Positions 22,401-35,017 of a DNA stretch of 64,000 nucleotides are shown here, piece by piece. The stretch is from the NCBI GenBank assembly GCA_020744425.1, contig JAGMUV010000001.1, forward strand, positions 1,550,001-1,614,000, read 5' to 3'. The notes under the pieces are model-generated. The model did not search any database. It was not told where the DNA came from and saw only the letters and a list, made by a program, of their open reading frames with translations. Position 1 is the stretch's first letter. The number at the start of each line of letters is the position of its first letter. The translations under genes were made by a program, and so were the position numbers. The stretch is from Dactylonectria macrodidyma. Lineage: Eukaryota > Ascomycota > Sordariomycetes > Hypocreales > Nectriaceae.

Positions 22401-25400
22401 ACACGACAGCCCTTCGCGCTTTCCCCCCCCCCTGTAGGGCTTTGAGGGATGGCGTGTGCGTCCCAAGACCCAAGGCCTAAAGCTGTTTTCTTCCCCTGTC
22501 CCATCCTGCCCTTGGCAATCAATGGGGCCGAGGTTTTGGGCGCGCGACGGAGCTGGGCTGTCAGGCCAGGCCCGCCAGCCAGGCTGCGTACTCCAACACG
22601 GGAGCCAGATCTCAAGTGAGCTTCCAGAAGGCCATTCCCACGATCCCTGTCCCATCGCCGGGCGGTGTCGCGTTGTCTACTGTGGCTTGCCTCACCTGAG
22701 AGTCCACGTCCCTTGGCAGCACGGCCACGTCTCCAGCGCTCTGCTGAGGCGCCCTGCTGAGGAGCCCTCCAGGGGACTCCATAATACTGAGCTCCATCGA
22801 CCGCTGGCAATTTCCATCACCGCTGACGATGGCCGCCTGCGATCGCTCCAGTGCCTGCACCTGAATCTCGGCGACTGCGAATCAGGACCGCCAACCCCAG
22901 TCGTCCCCCATCTAGCAAGGCTTCGAGAATGAAGAGTGATGCAAATCAAAATGACGGGCGGTAGTCAGAGTCATATGATTGTCCCAGCACCTACCCGCTG
23001 CGGACGAGTACCGTCCCAAGGACTCGGGCGATCCATCGCTCGCTTGCCTAGCTGGTGCTACGGCTGCCCCTGTTTGGGGGATTCTCATTCCACAAGCATT
23101 TGGCGGGCGGCCTGGGGTTCTCGAGTCCCTGGGTAAAGGCAAATCCAAGCATCATCCATGGCCCAGTGTCGGAATGTCCTGGGGTCCGTGGGATACGCTA
23201 CGTTGCTTCGCTGGTGTTGTGCCATAGGCCGTGGATTAATGCACGCAACAGCACAACTCTTCCGCTTGTGGTCTGTTTCTTGACCGTGGCTCACGCATGG
23301 ATCAGAAGGTCCTGCCCCAGAGCATTGATGGGCATGCCCAATCGGATCTGAAGCGGGTGGCCTGCGCACTGCCGCGGTCGCCCCTCGAGAGTTGCCCACC
23401 AAGAAACCCTGTGTGGTGGGTGTTGGAGTTGTACTGGAGCCGCGCTGCACTGTGCACGATACATGCGTCGGTACTTGAAGACCTGTACCTGGCTTTACCC
23501 TTTTACACACACCTGCTTCTAAGTTATCCGTGCAGACCGATGGGAGAAGAGCATGGACAAGGGTGGCGTCTGATCAGTGATGGACATCACGATCCCCCAA
23601 AAGAAACAAAGACGACCCAGCCTCACAAACGCACGGCACACGCACGCCGCCCGCTCCGAAAACCTCGTCCGTCTATTGTCCCCCCGCAATTTGCAGGCGC
23701 ATGACCACCGGATCACAATAGGACGCTGTAGTCAGAGTGCGTCTTTGAGACAATAACAGTCCAGTCAATATCCGAAAGTAGGCACGCTCCATCGCATTTT
23801 CTGCCGCTAACACCGGCGATGCTCCAAGCCCAAAAGGGGGTTTTGGGGGGCCGCCAGCCAAACGAGCGCAGAGGACCAGGCAACCAGGGCCGCTGTCGCA
23901 GGGGTGGCGGGCCCTAAAATGCAGCAGCTGACATGTGGTTGGCTGCGTGGGGTGGCCGGTGGCCAATGCATTGCAACGGGAAATTACGCTAGCTAGCCTC
24001 GGAAGGTTTCTCGAAGGCTTCTGGAAAGATGGAACACCCTTAACACCTAGCGCCTCGGCCTCCGTGCTTGCCGCAGTCACGTCGCAGGTTCTGCTCGATG
24101 GTGTGGCGGGTTGGCCTGCGGCCCTGCGCAAAGCAAAGCCCATCTTGCCCCGTGTTTCTAGCCCCTTGCCCATGCCAATATCCCAATTCCCAGGTCCCTT
24201 GTCACTTGTTTTGTTTGTTCACACACCCTCTGTCGCGATGCTTTTGCGCCATGGCCCTTGGGGCCCTTTGCGGTCTCTCATGGCCCCGTCTCCCGCTTGC
24301 CCCGTGCTGCGAGTGCAAGGATCATGCCATCGTTCTGACGTTCTTCGAGAAGCCAAAACGGTGTCGTCTCTGGGTTCTGGCGTCGTCATCTGGTCATTTC
24401 TCTAGTCGTCCTTTAGTGCTGGTGTTGCCCTCACCAACCCTTCGAGCTCTTGTGGGAGCAGCCGGCGGAGGGCTCGGTGTCCGTCCTGGCCGATGCGTCC
24501 GGGGTGGACTGAGACCCCGAGTCTGCCCATCTTGGAAGCCATCTCGAGCTCGAAGCTGGGGCCATTCTCACCCATGGTGAGATATAGGCCATTCCTCCAA
24601 GACCCTTGCAGGGCAAGTATTGCGGCTGCGGCTCCGGGACGGCTCCCTTCCCACTCCAGCTGCTGGAATGCTCCCGAGGGCCTGCACGAGACGACGTCCA
24701 GCTCCGCAGGACTACCAGGAGTTTGCTCTTACCAGCTGGGGAAATCCTGGCCGTGCCGGCGCGGGAAGCCAGGGTCACCGCTCCCGAAGGAACAGGCATC
24801 ATGCCTCGATATCGCCCGTCTTACGACTCAGAAAGGTGAACAATGGGTGATGGGAAAGGGGGGGCGCGGAGAAGAAACCACTCAAACAGGCCACCGCCCT
24901 TCAACGCGTCCCATCACTCACCATCACATTGCATCGGTGTAATAAGCGGGTTTGCTATGCTGCAGTCGGCCAGGCCCAGTGATAGCCCTTAGCCCACCTC
25001 CACCATCTCTTCAGCACGCAGGACCTGTTGGTCTTGGCCCATGAAGTACACCTCCGCATTTGCCTCAATAAGCTCAGGGCGGCCGGCTTGTCTATTGTCA
25101 TGGATCCTGCGAACGCCCTCGACGGCGTGTGGCTTGAGGTTGTCCAATCACCGCAGCGCCACGCCACACCACCACCGAAACGCCCAGTGCAACTTTGGTC
25201 CTGCCACCATTGCTAAACCTTCTAGAAGTTCCATGCACGTACCTCCCGTCAGCGCGCCTGAATAGCCCTGCAGCGACTCCGTACTCCATTATCCGTCCAT
25301 GACAATAGCAAGGGCCCTGCGCCATTGCGATTGAATGTAGTTACGAACGGACATGTCAGTGTCAGTTGCTTGCTTGCTCTTTCAACCCGTTCGTCGTCCC

Positions 25401-28400
25401 GTCACCGGCGCGCGCCATGTTCGGTGAAGGCGATGCGCCAGCGCCGAAAAGATCCCAGGGCCCTGGTGAATCAAATCAAACGACCGCCAACAGCAATGCG
25501 AAATCCCATAGTGACTATTTTCGTCCCAAATGGGGCATCCATCTTGCGGCATGGATGAAACAATAAGCACATAGTCTTCACCTTAGCGTGCCTACTACTA
25601 CGGACGTACATCCATCCCCAGCCTTCTGCGGTGCCCATCTCGGACTATCCAGACTCCAAAGATACAGTCAGACGCATCTCAGCGCCCAGCCGCTCCATGG
25701 CTGATTATCTTTGCCAGAACGCAGCGCGCTATGACCAGAACCGGCTGCAACAAACGAACAGGGCTGCAAGCACTGGTGCAGGGCCACTCCTGCCCACACG
25801 CCGTCTCCAACACCAACTGGCCAAGCGTCCGTCGTGGAGACTGGCGTTCGGGGGGGGGCCGTTGGACAAAGGGAGCGAGGAAATGGGAGGGAGCTTGGGA
25901 CAAGGACGACGGCTTGTGGCGTCCAGCGGGTGGCCCATGGTATCCAGCCTTTCAGGTGGCCATGGCTTCCCGGCTGTCGCAAAGCTGTTGCGACAGTCTT
26001 TGTCGATCATATCCAAGCTTTCCTCCCTTGTTGCGCGTCCATTGCCTCGAAATAGTACACTCGGCGACGGGTTGCCCAAAGCGCAGTTGAAACAATCGAG
26101 CGTCTAAATCGTGGAGCGGGCGTCAACGCGAACTGCATCACACATGATCGACATGACATCGCGTTTCCCCAGGATTCAGAGGGCATGTGTGAATCAATAC
26201 CTACTGTATGTACGCACGTATGTACGGTTGGTATGTATGTATATGCTGCACACACGTACATACGTCCCCTGGCCGCACCAGCGGATGCCACCTATTGTTG
26301 ACCCGGTTTGGTCATGGCAAGGGATGATCGCCCGACGCCCAACATGCAGCCCGACCGACGACGAGACTCAGTCGATCAGCCGGCGCTGATTGCGGATTGA
26401 GTGGCCTCTCCCCATTTCCAAGTCGGACTTTGTTTGTTCATTCGCGCCTCCTCCTCCACCTCGTATGTATGTACACTGCTTCGTCTTGTCCCCTCCTACT
26501 ACTGTACGTACGTCCCCTCCGTCCACTTTGCCTTCTAACCCTCCGGGAGCCCAACGCGAGACCCTTCGACCGACCAACCGGGAGTGCGGCCGTCGTCATG
26601 CAGGTTGCGACCCCGGGATGATGGATCCCACCCAGGGAGGGACCAGCTCCGAGTCGTTGACGGGCATTTCCGCGCAGTCGATGAAACAACCCATGGAAGC
26701 CTTCCAGAAGCAGTGGGGGCGGCCCAGAAACCAGAAGGTCCGTGAGAAATTCCATCTTCAGGGCTGCAAAGTGCTGGGTGCGCACCATTCCGCCGGCAGG
26801 GATGTCCTGGGCCCGTGGCTGCCACGAGGGTTCGATGCAGGCATGCACCTTTGCTTCTGTCGCGATAACCTCGTCGCTACAGCTCCCCGGATACGACGCT
26901 AGATTTGCCCAGAAGGCTAGAAGGGCGAGGTTAGAGGCTAGAAACAAAGAAGGTCCCATAATGGCAGCGTTCGCCTTTGAGCTGTGGACAAAGCCGTCTG
27001 ACGACACCATGATGCCATGTTAGCACCTTTGTGTTGCTGCATCGGGAGACAATGGCAAATAATAAATCACCACTCTGCGGTGCGGCGGCTGCGTTGGCAA
27101 CCATGCCACCTAAAAGCCCTCATCACACCCTCTTCCGGCTCCCACGGCGCTATCCTCAGGTGAGGTGGGGGCCGATCCAAGGCGGACAACAAAAGCCAAT
27201 TTCACATATCACGGCCAAGAGACGATTCGAGTATCGAGTATCGATCAAGTGTTGCGGTCATGTGTACGTACGCCCCTCATCTACTGCGAACTAATTACTC
27301 CGTAGTTGTTGCGTATTTACCACGTACAGTAGTGTAGGTAGGTAGCACTCTTCTGCAATTTCAGCCCTCTCTCCACGGTGGGCGCGCATCTTGGTATCTG
27401 GGCTGAATATGCAGTCGGTGCAGTTTGAGGATCCAAGCCTCACATGCATCCGTAGTGCAAACAGCTTGTCTCAGCCTGTGACCGTCATGTTGCGCCCGGG
27501 ACCCTGACAGCTGAAGCGGGATGGCGGAGCAAGGGGCCGCATGCCGCATACGAAAGCAGCACCACTTCACTTACTTGCTCGATCAACCTGGTCCTGGGCA
27601 ACGAGTTTGAGTGACGGCGCGATATGTCAATCCACCGATGTTAGTGCCGTGCGGAATCTCTGTGTCATGCCGGTCAACAGGATCTACGGACGTACGTAGG
27701 TGCCGACCCGTGGTCACTTGTTATGTGCTGTCAATGTCTAATCGCCTGGGATGAGTTTGTTCAATGCTGCTGCTTCATGGATGGCATGGCATTTGAACAA
27801 CGTGCCATATACTGGTCCGGCCATGCGGGATAATACCAGGAAGCAGGATCGTCTCTGATCAGCACATCTGTCATAGCTATAAAGTTGTAATCCGCCCTCA
27901 GACAGGATGAGCTTTGTTCGGATGCATATCCGACTCTTTTCCGTGTCAAACCCATGTGAGTGTCGGTGAAGACAGGTCGGCGCAAGCATGCAAAGTGACC
28001 CATAAGACTGCAGAGATCTTCAGGGTAAGCCGATCTACACCGGTTCGATTTCCTGTGTCCGCCTTCTTCACCGTTAGTCGCGCATATGGTCCAGTCGGGA
28101 GGCATGGGCAAAGATTCCGTCCTAATTAAACGCATTATGAAGTACGTAGTCATTCACCTACATAAGCCGCTCGCCACTCAACGAAGGGTTGAGGGCGGCG
28201 AACGGGTTGATGAGGATGAAGCCAGGGGTCTCGCCTGGTGGCTGTCAGATTCCCCAGAAATCTCAGCGAGATGCTCGCATTTTTCTTGCTTTTTCTTCCT
28301 GTCAGTTCCGTTCCCCCTTGTTGGCGATGCTCCCGCCATCTTGCGGACGGTGGAGATTTGCTTGCTTTGGCTCGCATGCCCGCCACCCGCACCTGAGTGG

Positions 28401-29266
28401 GCTGACTCTCTCATGGCCCATGGGAGCTGGGTTCGGAAATCTCGCTGGATGCAGCGTGGCCTTGTGTGCATGGCGGTCGTGGAGATGGATTAATTAGACG
28501 AACGCCTCGCTAGCCAAGCGCTGCGCGGAGGGCCGGGTCGCCAATAAGGCTGCATCTTGGAGCCGTTTGGATACGGAGGACGGGTCAGGATAAACAGCGG
28601 TGGAGAGAGGGCTTGCAAAGCGGTCTGGAATTTCTCGAAGCGCACTATGCGATGGACAACGCGGGTTCACTTTCTGCCACACCCCCTGATGATTATCCCT
28701 CGTCAATAGCGAGGGCAGAGTACCTTAATGTAGCTAATGTACGTAGTGGGTAGGTAGTAGTGGAAACAGCGAAGAATGGTTTGCTTTCCCCCCGGTTGGG
28801 AGAGAGAAGCGTGTGACGCGTGAGAGATGAGCCTGCCACTGAAGTCGGACGAGCCAAAGTCGGACGAGCCAAGACAGCCATCGGTCGCATGCAGCGCAAC
28901 TTTGAGTCGGGGGTTGTCGGGTCGAGGATCGGCGCCCGGCAGTGTGTTTTTTGTTCCAGCTTACGGAGAAGATGAAACGTAGATGCACCTGGCTTCGAGG
29001 GCGATCGACTTACCCTATACCGGCTATATCGCCCGGTTTGTGGACACTTCTAGCTGATATATTGCTCAAGTTGGATAAAGACTGATGCACATGAATGTTC
29101 CGTAAAAAAAATGAAAGCAGTGTATTCGTAATTAGATAGAAGACGCTCTTGAATAATCGCTTATTTCTCGTTTGCGAGCTATTCCAAATCACTACACAGT
29201 AATCTCATCGCTACATTCCTAACCCCTCCACAATAGAAACTAAAAAACTCCCCATTCACATAACTC
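19492..29266. other. 9.8-kb gene-poor region upstream of the C2H2 factor
   Basis: No open frame in this stretch has a recognisable domain or splice-linked partner on either strand. GC content stays moderate to high, without AT-rich repeat decay. Features seen: C runs at 21144-21154, 21749-21762 and 22423-22432; a G run at 25850-25858; GTACGTAC-type motifs at 22357, 26504, 27264 and 27690; and a TATGTACG-rich stretch at about 26200-26270. On the minus strand a strong donor CTAGTAAGTTC lies near 20520. This could start a leader intron of the zinc-finger gene, whose frame opens after an AAAG acceptor-like site near 19551. I read the region as an extended regulatory/leader region and possibly non-coding transcript territory. 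Confidence 0.5.
21749..21762. repeat. Poly-C run (14 nt)
   Basis: Fourteen consecutive C, preceded by GGGGGC nearby, the longest of several C/G homopolymers in the gene-poor region. The others are 21144-21154, 22423-22432 and 25850-25858. Confidence 0.9.
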
Positions 29267-30895
29267 TCACCACTTTGGTTGCTCGCGTTCAACAGCCGGC
29301 GTATCAATCACATGGCTGTCCCCGAACGGGTCGTCATCCTCTTCCTCATCTTTGGGCACCTGCAGAGGAGCTGGAGGCGCCGCAGGCCGCGGTGGCTGCG
29401 GCGGCGGCCCCCGTTGGCCTGGCTTGGACATGGGAGGAGGTCGAGGAGGCGCAGCGAGCTTGGGAGGCGTTGTGACGCTCAGGTCGGAAAGATCGGGGGG
29501 CTGCGAGGTCGTGGGGGAATGACCAGCGGCCATGGCCTCTTTGCCCTTCAGTGCAACCACTGTGACGTTTAGTTAGCATTGTGTGGAGCATGGGAATGGG
29601 TTAAGAATCGCATACTTCTATAGAGGTGGGCTTGTTCGGCGAGTTCATCATCGGAATCACTATCGGCGTCAATGGACCGATCGAGCTGCTCAAAAGTCAT
29701 GAGCGCCACAACGAGCTCGTCGTTGGCGTGAAGCAAACCGCCTAGCCACTGCTCATGCTCAACATGGTGGATCTGATGTCCATTAGCCACAAACACGTTC
29801 AAATGCAAACCTATAGGTGGAAGACTTACATATCGCAGCACTTTACGCCGGAGAAGCTTACAGGCTTCGAATTGTTCTACAGCGGCCTGGTTCTCGGAGA
29901 TTTGCTCCCGCTCACGGTTGATGCTCTGAAGGGCATTCTGCAAGTTGGTCGCCGCAAAGGAGGAGTCTGCAATGACTGCTTTCATCTGCTCCTTCTCCTC
30001 CTCAAGGTTGAACGGCTTTCGCTTCCCCTTTGCCTTGTCCTTGTCCTTCTTTTTGTCCTTTGATCCGCCGAAGAACGAGCTGGACATGGACGAGGACTTG
30101 GCGTGGCCAAAGGCCTGAGAATTGGAGGAGCCGCTTGCAGTATGAGCCTGAGCTTGCGCCGCTTCCTTGGCAGCCTCTTCCTCATCATCCACGAATGGGT
30201 TCTCCTCTGTCTCCCTAATGACCTTTGACCTTTCTTGAGTTACAGCAACCTTCCTCTTAGGTAGTTCCTGGATGTGTCAGCACCTGTTGTTAGGTAGGTA
30301 ACTCGGAGCAACTCACCTTGTGAAGCCTCGCGATTCTGTCTAGGCCTGGGGTGCCCGCGTACTGAGCCCAGCTGCGGAAGAGCTCGCTACACTTCTTCTT
30401 GACCTCGGGATCTGACAACGGGTCGCTTCCACAGACGCGCAAGCGCTCCAACAACGGCTCATCAGCGAAAGTGCGCTGAAACCGCTCTCCGGCGTTCTGG
30501 ATGAGACCGTCCAAGAGGACCAGGGCTCGAATCTGGCGGTGCACATTTCCATACTTGAGCTTCTTGCGGATGGCTCGGGCAGCCTCACCGGGGCCTGATG
30601 CCTGGAGCTTGATGACTTCGACGAGGTCGGGGATGCCGCTCAAGTCCTCCTCTTCATAGGACTCGGAAGTGAGATTCTCGATGGTGACGGTAACCGCCGA
30701 GAACGGTTTCTTCTGTTCTAGGGCTTAGTGGGTGATTACGGGTATGGAAAGAGGAGAAAGTGTGAAGGTGTCTCATGGTAAATAGCTCAAGCGAGACGCC
30801 GTAGCCTGGGGTACGGTAATGCAAGGGACCCGGGAGATACCCCGTCGCATACAGCTAAAGTGTGGGGGAAAAGCATTACTAACCTGCTGGAACAT
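29267..30895 (-). CDS. lsb5: LSB5-like VHS-GAT endocytic adaptor
   Basis: Five exons, 30895-30884, 30712-30317, 30267-29830, 29772-29616 and 29559-29267, total 1296 nt and 431 residues. The first exon is only 12 nt (MFQQ), then KKPFSAVTVTIENLTSESYEEEDL. A VHS-type ENTH domain covers about residues 5-140 (GIPDLVEVIKLQ, HRQIRALVLLDGLIQNAGERFQ, CSELFRSWAQYAG). A Lys-rich linker leads to a GAT-like helical region around FEQLDRSIDADSDSDDELAEQAHLYR. The C-terminus is Pro-rich (PPRPPPMSKP) and ends with DDDPFGDSHVIDTPAV. In yeast, Lsb5 binds Las17, actin regulators and ubiquitin and acts in endocytosis. This protein has the same order of domains. Frame is kept at all junctions; the short first exon is inferred from a Kozak-like ACCATG and a GTTAGT donor. 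Confidence 0.87.
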
Positions 30896-32896
30896 GGTTC
30901 GGGGATGTTGATGATATCTGTGACTGATGCAGGATCCCGAGAGGAGGGGGCGCAGTAGCGGATGGAGAGTTTGATGCTATCTCGCCTTGCCAAGGGTGCA
31001 CGTGGGTGATGGCGTCGGCCTGGGACACGAGTTGATGGAGGGGTAGCACTGATTCCAGTGAAGCTTCTCTCTTGTGAGATGGTAGTTGGGGGACCAACCT
31101 GTCGCGGCACAAGCAATAGCGTGAAGGAGGTGTAGAGGAAGCAAAGAGGCGTAAGAAACCGAGGCAAAGATGGCCTTGATGCAAAGATGGTTAATGGGTA
31201 GGTAGCTGGAGCTCAAACCGGTAGCATATCGTCGTAGTGGGGTTGTTTGTGCTGTTGGATAGCGCTGCGACGCGGGGCTGAGTGAGTGAGTGACAGAGTG
31301 TTTGGAGACTTGGAGTATTAGTGGAGCTCCAGCTGTCGTCACTGCGTCAGAGGTCAGCCGAGTGCAACGTTTCCAACCGTGTACTAGGTACCTACCTATT
31401 TCTAACAAAGCTCACTGGGACGCACATCAGCCAGCCCAGCGCCTAGGCGCCTAGGTACTTCCCATCAAATCAAATACCTACCTACCTAGCAAGGCTGGGA
31501 TTCCAGGTGACAAGGGCTTATGAAACAGGTGCGACCTGGTGAATGAGAATGAGCCTCAAGCTCCAGGGCAATTCGACAGGGGAAGGAAGGGAAGCTTCTA
31601 GGCTTACACGGACGTCGATCACAATTTACCGCCTGTCAAAACCCTACTGCAATACGTACTAGTCGTAGACAATTCTGTGCCACCATACCAGTTGCCAGCG
31701 CCCTTCGAACTGCCGAAACCAGGTCTAATGATCCTCGGAACTCACGCGATATTGCCATACCTGTTACAGAACTCAATTTTATTTATGTCTAGCTTTGTCC
31801 CAACGAGGGCATAGGAGCATCCGCCGGTTCCATCCCTCTGTGAGTCGGTACCGCGATGTATTACTAGGTAGGTAGTATAGAATCAACAGCGACGCGGGTT
31901 CGATCCAGCCAGTCATATAACTCAGGATGTGATTCACTCAATCTGGGAATTTTCTCTTGCTATTTCTAATTCCTTCTTTCTGAGGACGTGTATGTTAGAT
32001 AAATGGGCTTTTATAAACACCAGGGATTTTCAATTGTTTCAACTCATCATCTGATACTTTAGAATCTGTATTTCATGCTATTTCGCATCATGGAATACTG
32101 AAATATGAAACGAGGGAAGCCCTTGACCCTCATTTTGCCGCAGCAAGCAGCGTTGCCCCAATGTAACTAAATGCTGCTAGGCAGCACCTCGCCTTGGACC
32201 TGAATTGCTAAAGCCTACTGTACTGGAGTCGTTAGATAGTGAAAAGAGAGTAACTAACATGTGCACCGCCTTAACCATGTTGTACCTACACTGGTCCGCA
32301 CACAGTCTCCTGAAGCATCTGGATAACCTAGCTCTATACCGAAACAATAGCAACGCGAATGATCTGCGTCTCTATTTCTATTATAATAGCGACTCATTCA
32401 ACTTGCTTATTTTCTTCTTCCCCGCTAGCACCTCGAAACATGATCAACTTCGAGCAACGAATTTGGGCTGTCGGGCAACTTGAGCACTGGTGGGCCTCTT
32501 ACATGGAACATCACGGATCTCAACTGAAGAAAGTATTCTTCAGTCACGTATGCTTCCCTAGCCCCGTTGAAGTTGTCGAAGGAACAGAGGAGATACAAAT
32601 GGTCTAGCTCCAAAGGTGTCACAATTAGCGTGTAGTAAATCTTGTCTTGACCCAATCTATTAGGTTCTATCCGTTGCTGGCAACCACTGGCATTGGGTTG
32701 TATGATCAAACCCCGCCGGATGACATGCGGCCACTTAAAACGACCTACCCTACACCCTGACGCAATCTTTACCCCTCCCCCGCTATCACCCAAGAAAACA
32801 AACCTGGAGGCTTTGTGAGTCAACCACCACCTACCTACTATAATCATCGACCGACACTCAACATTCAACAATTGCGATCAAACGCTGTCTACCACC
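30896..32896. other. Intergenic region (divergent promoters)
   Basis: About 2 kb between the divergent starts of LSB5 and the methionyl-tRNA synthetase. TAGGTAGG-type motifs recur (about 31196, 31388, 31480, 31865 and 32826), and a GCGCCTAGGCGCCTAGGTAC direct repeat sits near 31439. The part from about 31700 to 32450 is clearly AT-richer than its surroundings. A GGGTTCGATCC string at about 31896 resembles a tRNA B-box but has no A-box or acceptor stem. No gene is supported. Confidence 0.5.
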
Positions 32897-35017
32897 ATGG
32901 GCTCGTTAAAACCCGTGCTCCCTGAAGAGGGCAAGCGCAACATCCTCATCACCAGCGCCCTGCCCTACGTGAACAATGTCCCCCACCTGGGCAACATCAT
33001 CGGCAGCGTCTTGTCAGCCGACGTCTTCGCGCGTTACTGCAAGGCCCGTGGCTACAATACCCTCTATGTCTGCGGCTCCGACGAGTACGGCACCGCCACC
33101 GAGACCAAGGCCCTTGAGGAGGGGCTTGAACCTGCCGCCCTCTGCGCCAAGTACCACGTCCTCCACAAAGAAATCTACGACTGGTTCCGAATCGGCTTCG
33201 ACGTTTTCGGCCGAACCCCGACCGCCCAGCAGACCCAGATTGTCCAGCAGATCTTCGCCGACTTGTGGAAGAACGACTACATTGAGGAACGCGAGACCAT
33301 CCAGCCTTTCTGCCCCACCCCCGGTCACTCCAAGTTCCTCGCCGATCGTTTCGTCGAGGGAGATTGCAGCATCTGCGGCGACAGCGGTGCTCGTGGAGAC
33401 CAATGCGATGCCTGCGGAAGCCTCCTCGACGCCTTCGAACCCGAGCAAGAGCCCAACACTGGCGGCGGTGACCACGTCGAGGCTAAGGCCACTGGCTGGC
33501 TCATTAACCCTCGCTGCAAGCTCGACGGTGCTGCTCCCGAGAAGCGAAGAACAAAACATCTGTTCCTGAAGCTAGATGCTCTCAAGGAAGAACTGGTCGC
33601 CTGGTTCAAGAAGAGCAGTCAAGAAGGAGAATGGAGCCCTAACTGTACCGCCGTCACCCAATCTTGGATTGACAAAGGCCTCCTCCCCCGTGGTATCTCG
33701 CGAGATCTCAAATGGGGCGTCCCCATCCCCAAGGGTCTCGAAGGCCTGAGCGACGAGGAGTACGCCAACAAGGTCTTCTACGTCTGGTTCGACGCCTGTA
33801 TCGGATACGTATCCATCACCAAGACGTACACTGACGGAGATGACCTGGAAGGCAACAACTGGGAGAAGTGGTGGAGAAACCCTGACAATGTGAAGCTCTA
33901 CCAGTTCATGGGCAAGGACAACATTCCGTACGTATCCAAATCACCACCTCCAAAATACATCATGGTGGTCTCATGACTGCCTGGCCCGGACAATATTTAC
34001 CCGAAGAACATGTCGGTTTGGCGAGCTCACTAACATTGACAAATCAGTTTCCACACCATCATTTTCCCAGCCTCTCAGCTCGGAACTCGCGGCACCTGGA
34101 CCAAGGTCCACAAGCTGTCTACCACCGACTACCTCAACTACGAGGGTGGAAAGTTCAGCAAGTCTAAGGGTGTCGGTGTTTTCGGAAACACGGCCAAGGA
34201 AACTGGCGTCGACCCCGACGTCTGGCGATACTACCTCCTCTCCCGTCGCCCCGAGTCTTCTGATTCCGAGTTCAAGTGGCAGGAATTCATTGACTGCAAC
34301 AACAATGACCTCCTGAAGAACCTCGGTAACCTGAACCAGCGAATCGTCAAGTTCACTCAGGCCAAGATGGACGGCGTTGTCCCCGACTACACCAAGTACA
34401 CGGATGAGCGTCTCGAGGAACACAAGAAGGAGGTCAACGAGGCCCTCGTGGCCTACAACTCCAACCTCGAGGCGATCAAGCTTCGTGCCGGTCTCGCTAC
34501 CGTCATGCAAATTTCCTCTCTGGGCAACAAGCTCCTCCAGGATAGCAAGCTCAACAACCAGCTGCTGGCCGACGAGCCGGAACGCTGCGCCGCCGTCATC
34601 GGCCTTGGCATCAACCATCTCCAACTCCTCGCCAGCATCCTCTACCCTTACATGCCCTCCACCTCCGAGTCTATCCTGACGCAGATCGGCTGCCCCGGTC
34701 TCATCTCCGTGCCCGAGACGTGGAGCGGGGACATTGTCAAGCCTGGCCAGGCCATCGGCGAGCCCAAGCTGCTCTTCTCCCAGATCCCTGCATCGCAGAT
34801 CGAACAGTGGCGAGAGGCTTTTGGCGGAGAGGAAGTTCGCAAGCAAAAGGCTCTCCAGGCAGAGAAAGCCGCCGCTAACAAGGCTGCGAAGGAGAGAAAG
34901 AAGCAGCAGAAATTGGCCCTCCGCCTGAAAGAGGGCGAGAGCTCTATTACTCAGAAACCTGCCGAGGCTTCTGCTGCGGAGAAGCCTACTGAGCCCCCTG
35001 CTGCGGAGAAGCAGTGA
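32897..35017 (+). CDS. mes1: Methionyl-tRNA synthetase, cytosolic
   Basis: Exons 32897-33927 and 34048-35017 (GTACGT...CAG), 666 residues. Class I signature motifs are present: the HIGH-type PHLGNIIG at about residues 29-36, and the KMSKS-type KFSKS at about 379-383. A zinc-binding connective insert carries [17 protein letters not shown]. The intron falls just after KDNIP, within [15 protein letters not shown]. The anticodon-binding helical domain follows ([22 protein letters not shown]). The tail is an Ala/Lys/Glu-rich helix and a low-complexity end, without an EMAP-type tRNA-binding domain. No presequence is seen, so it should charge cytosolic tRNA-Met. The ATG lies in an ACCACCATGG context. 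Confidence 0.96.

Noticed and set aside
22346..22932. Overlapping 150-170-codon frames on both strands
   Set aside because: Equal-quality frames on both strands in GC-rich DNA and no domain; treated as non-coding.
31880..31925. GGGTTCGATCC string resembling a tRNA B-box
   Set aside because: No A-box at the right distance, the flanks do not form a T-stem, and there is no acceptor stem.
33971..34846. 291-codon minus-strand frame
   Set aside because: Antisense shadow of the strongly biased methionyl-tRNA synthetase exon 2.
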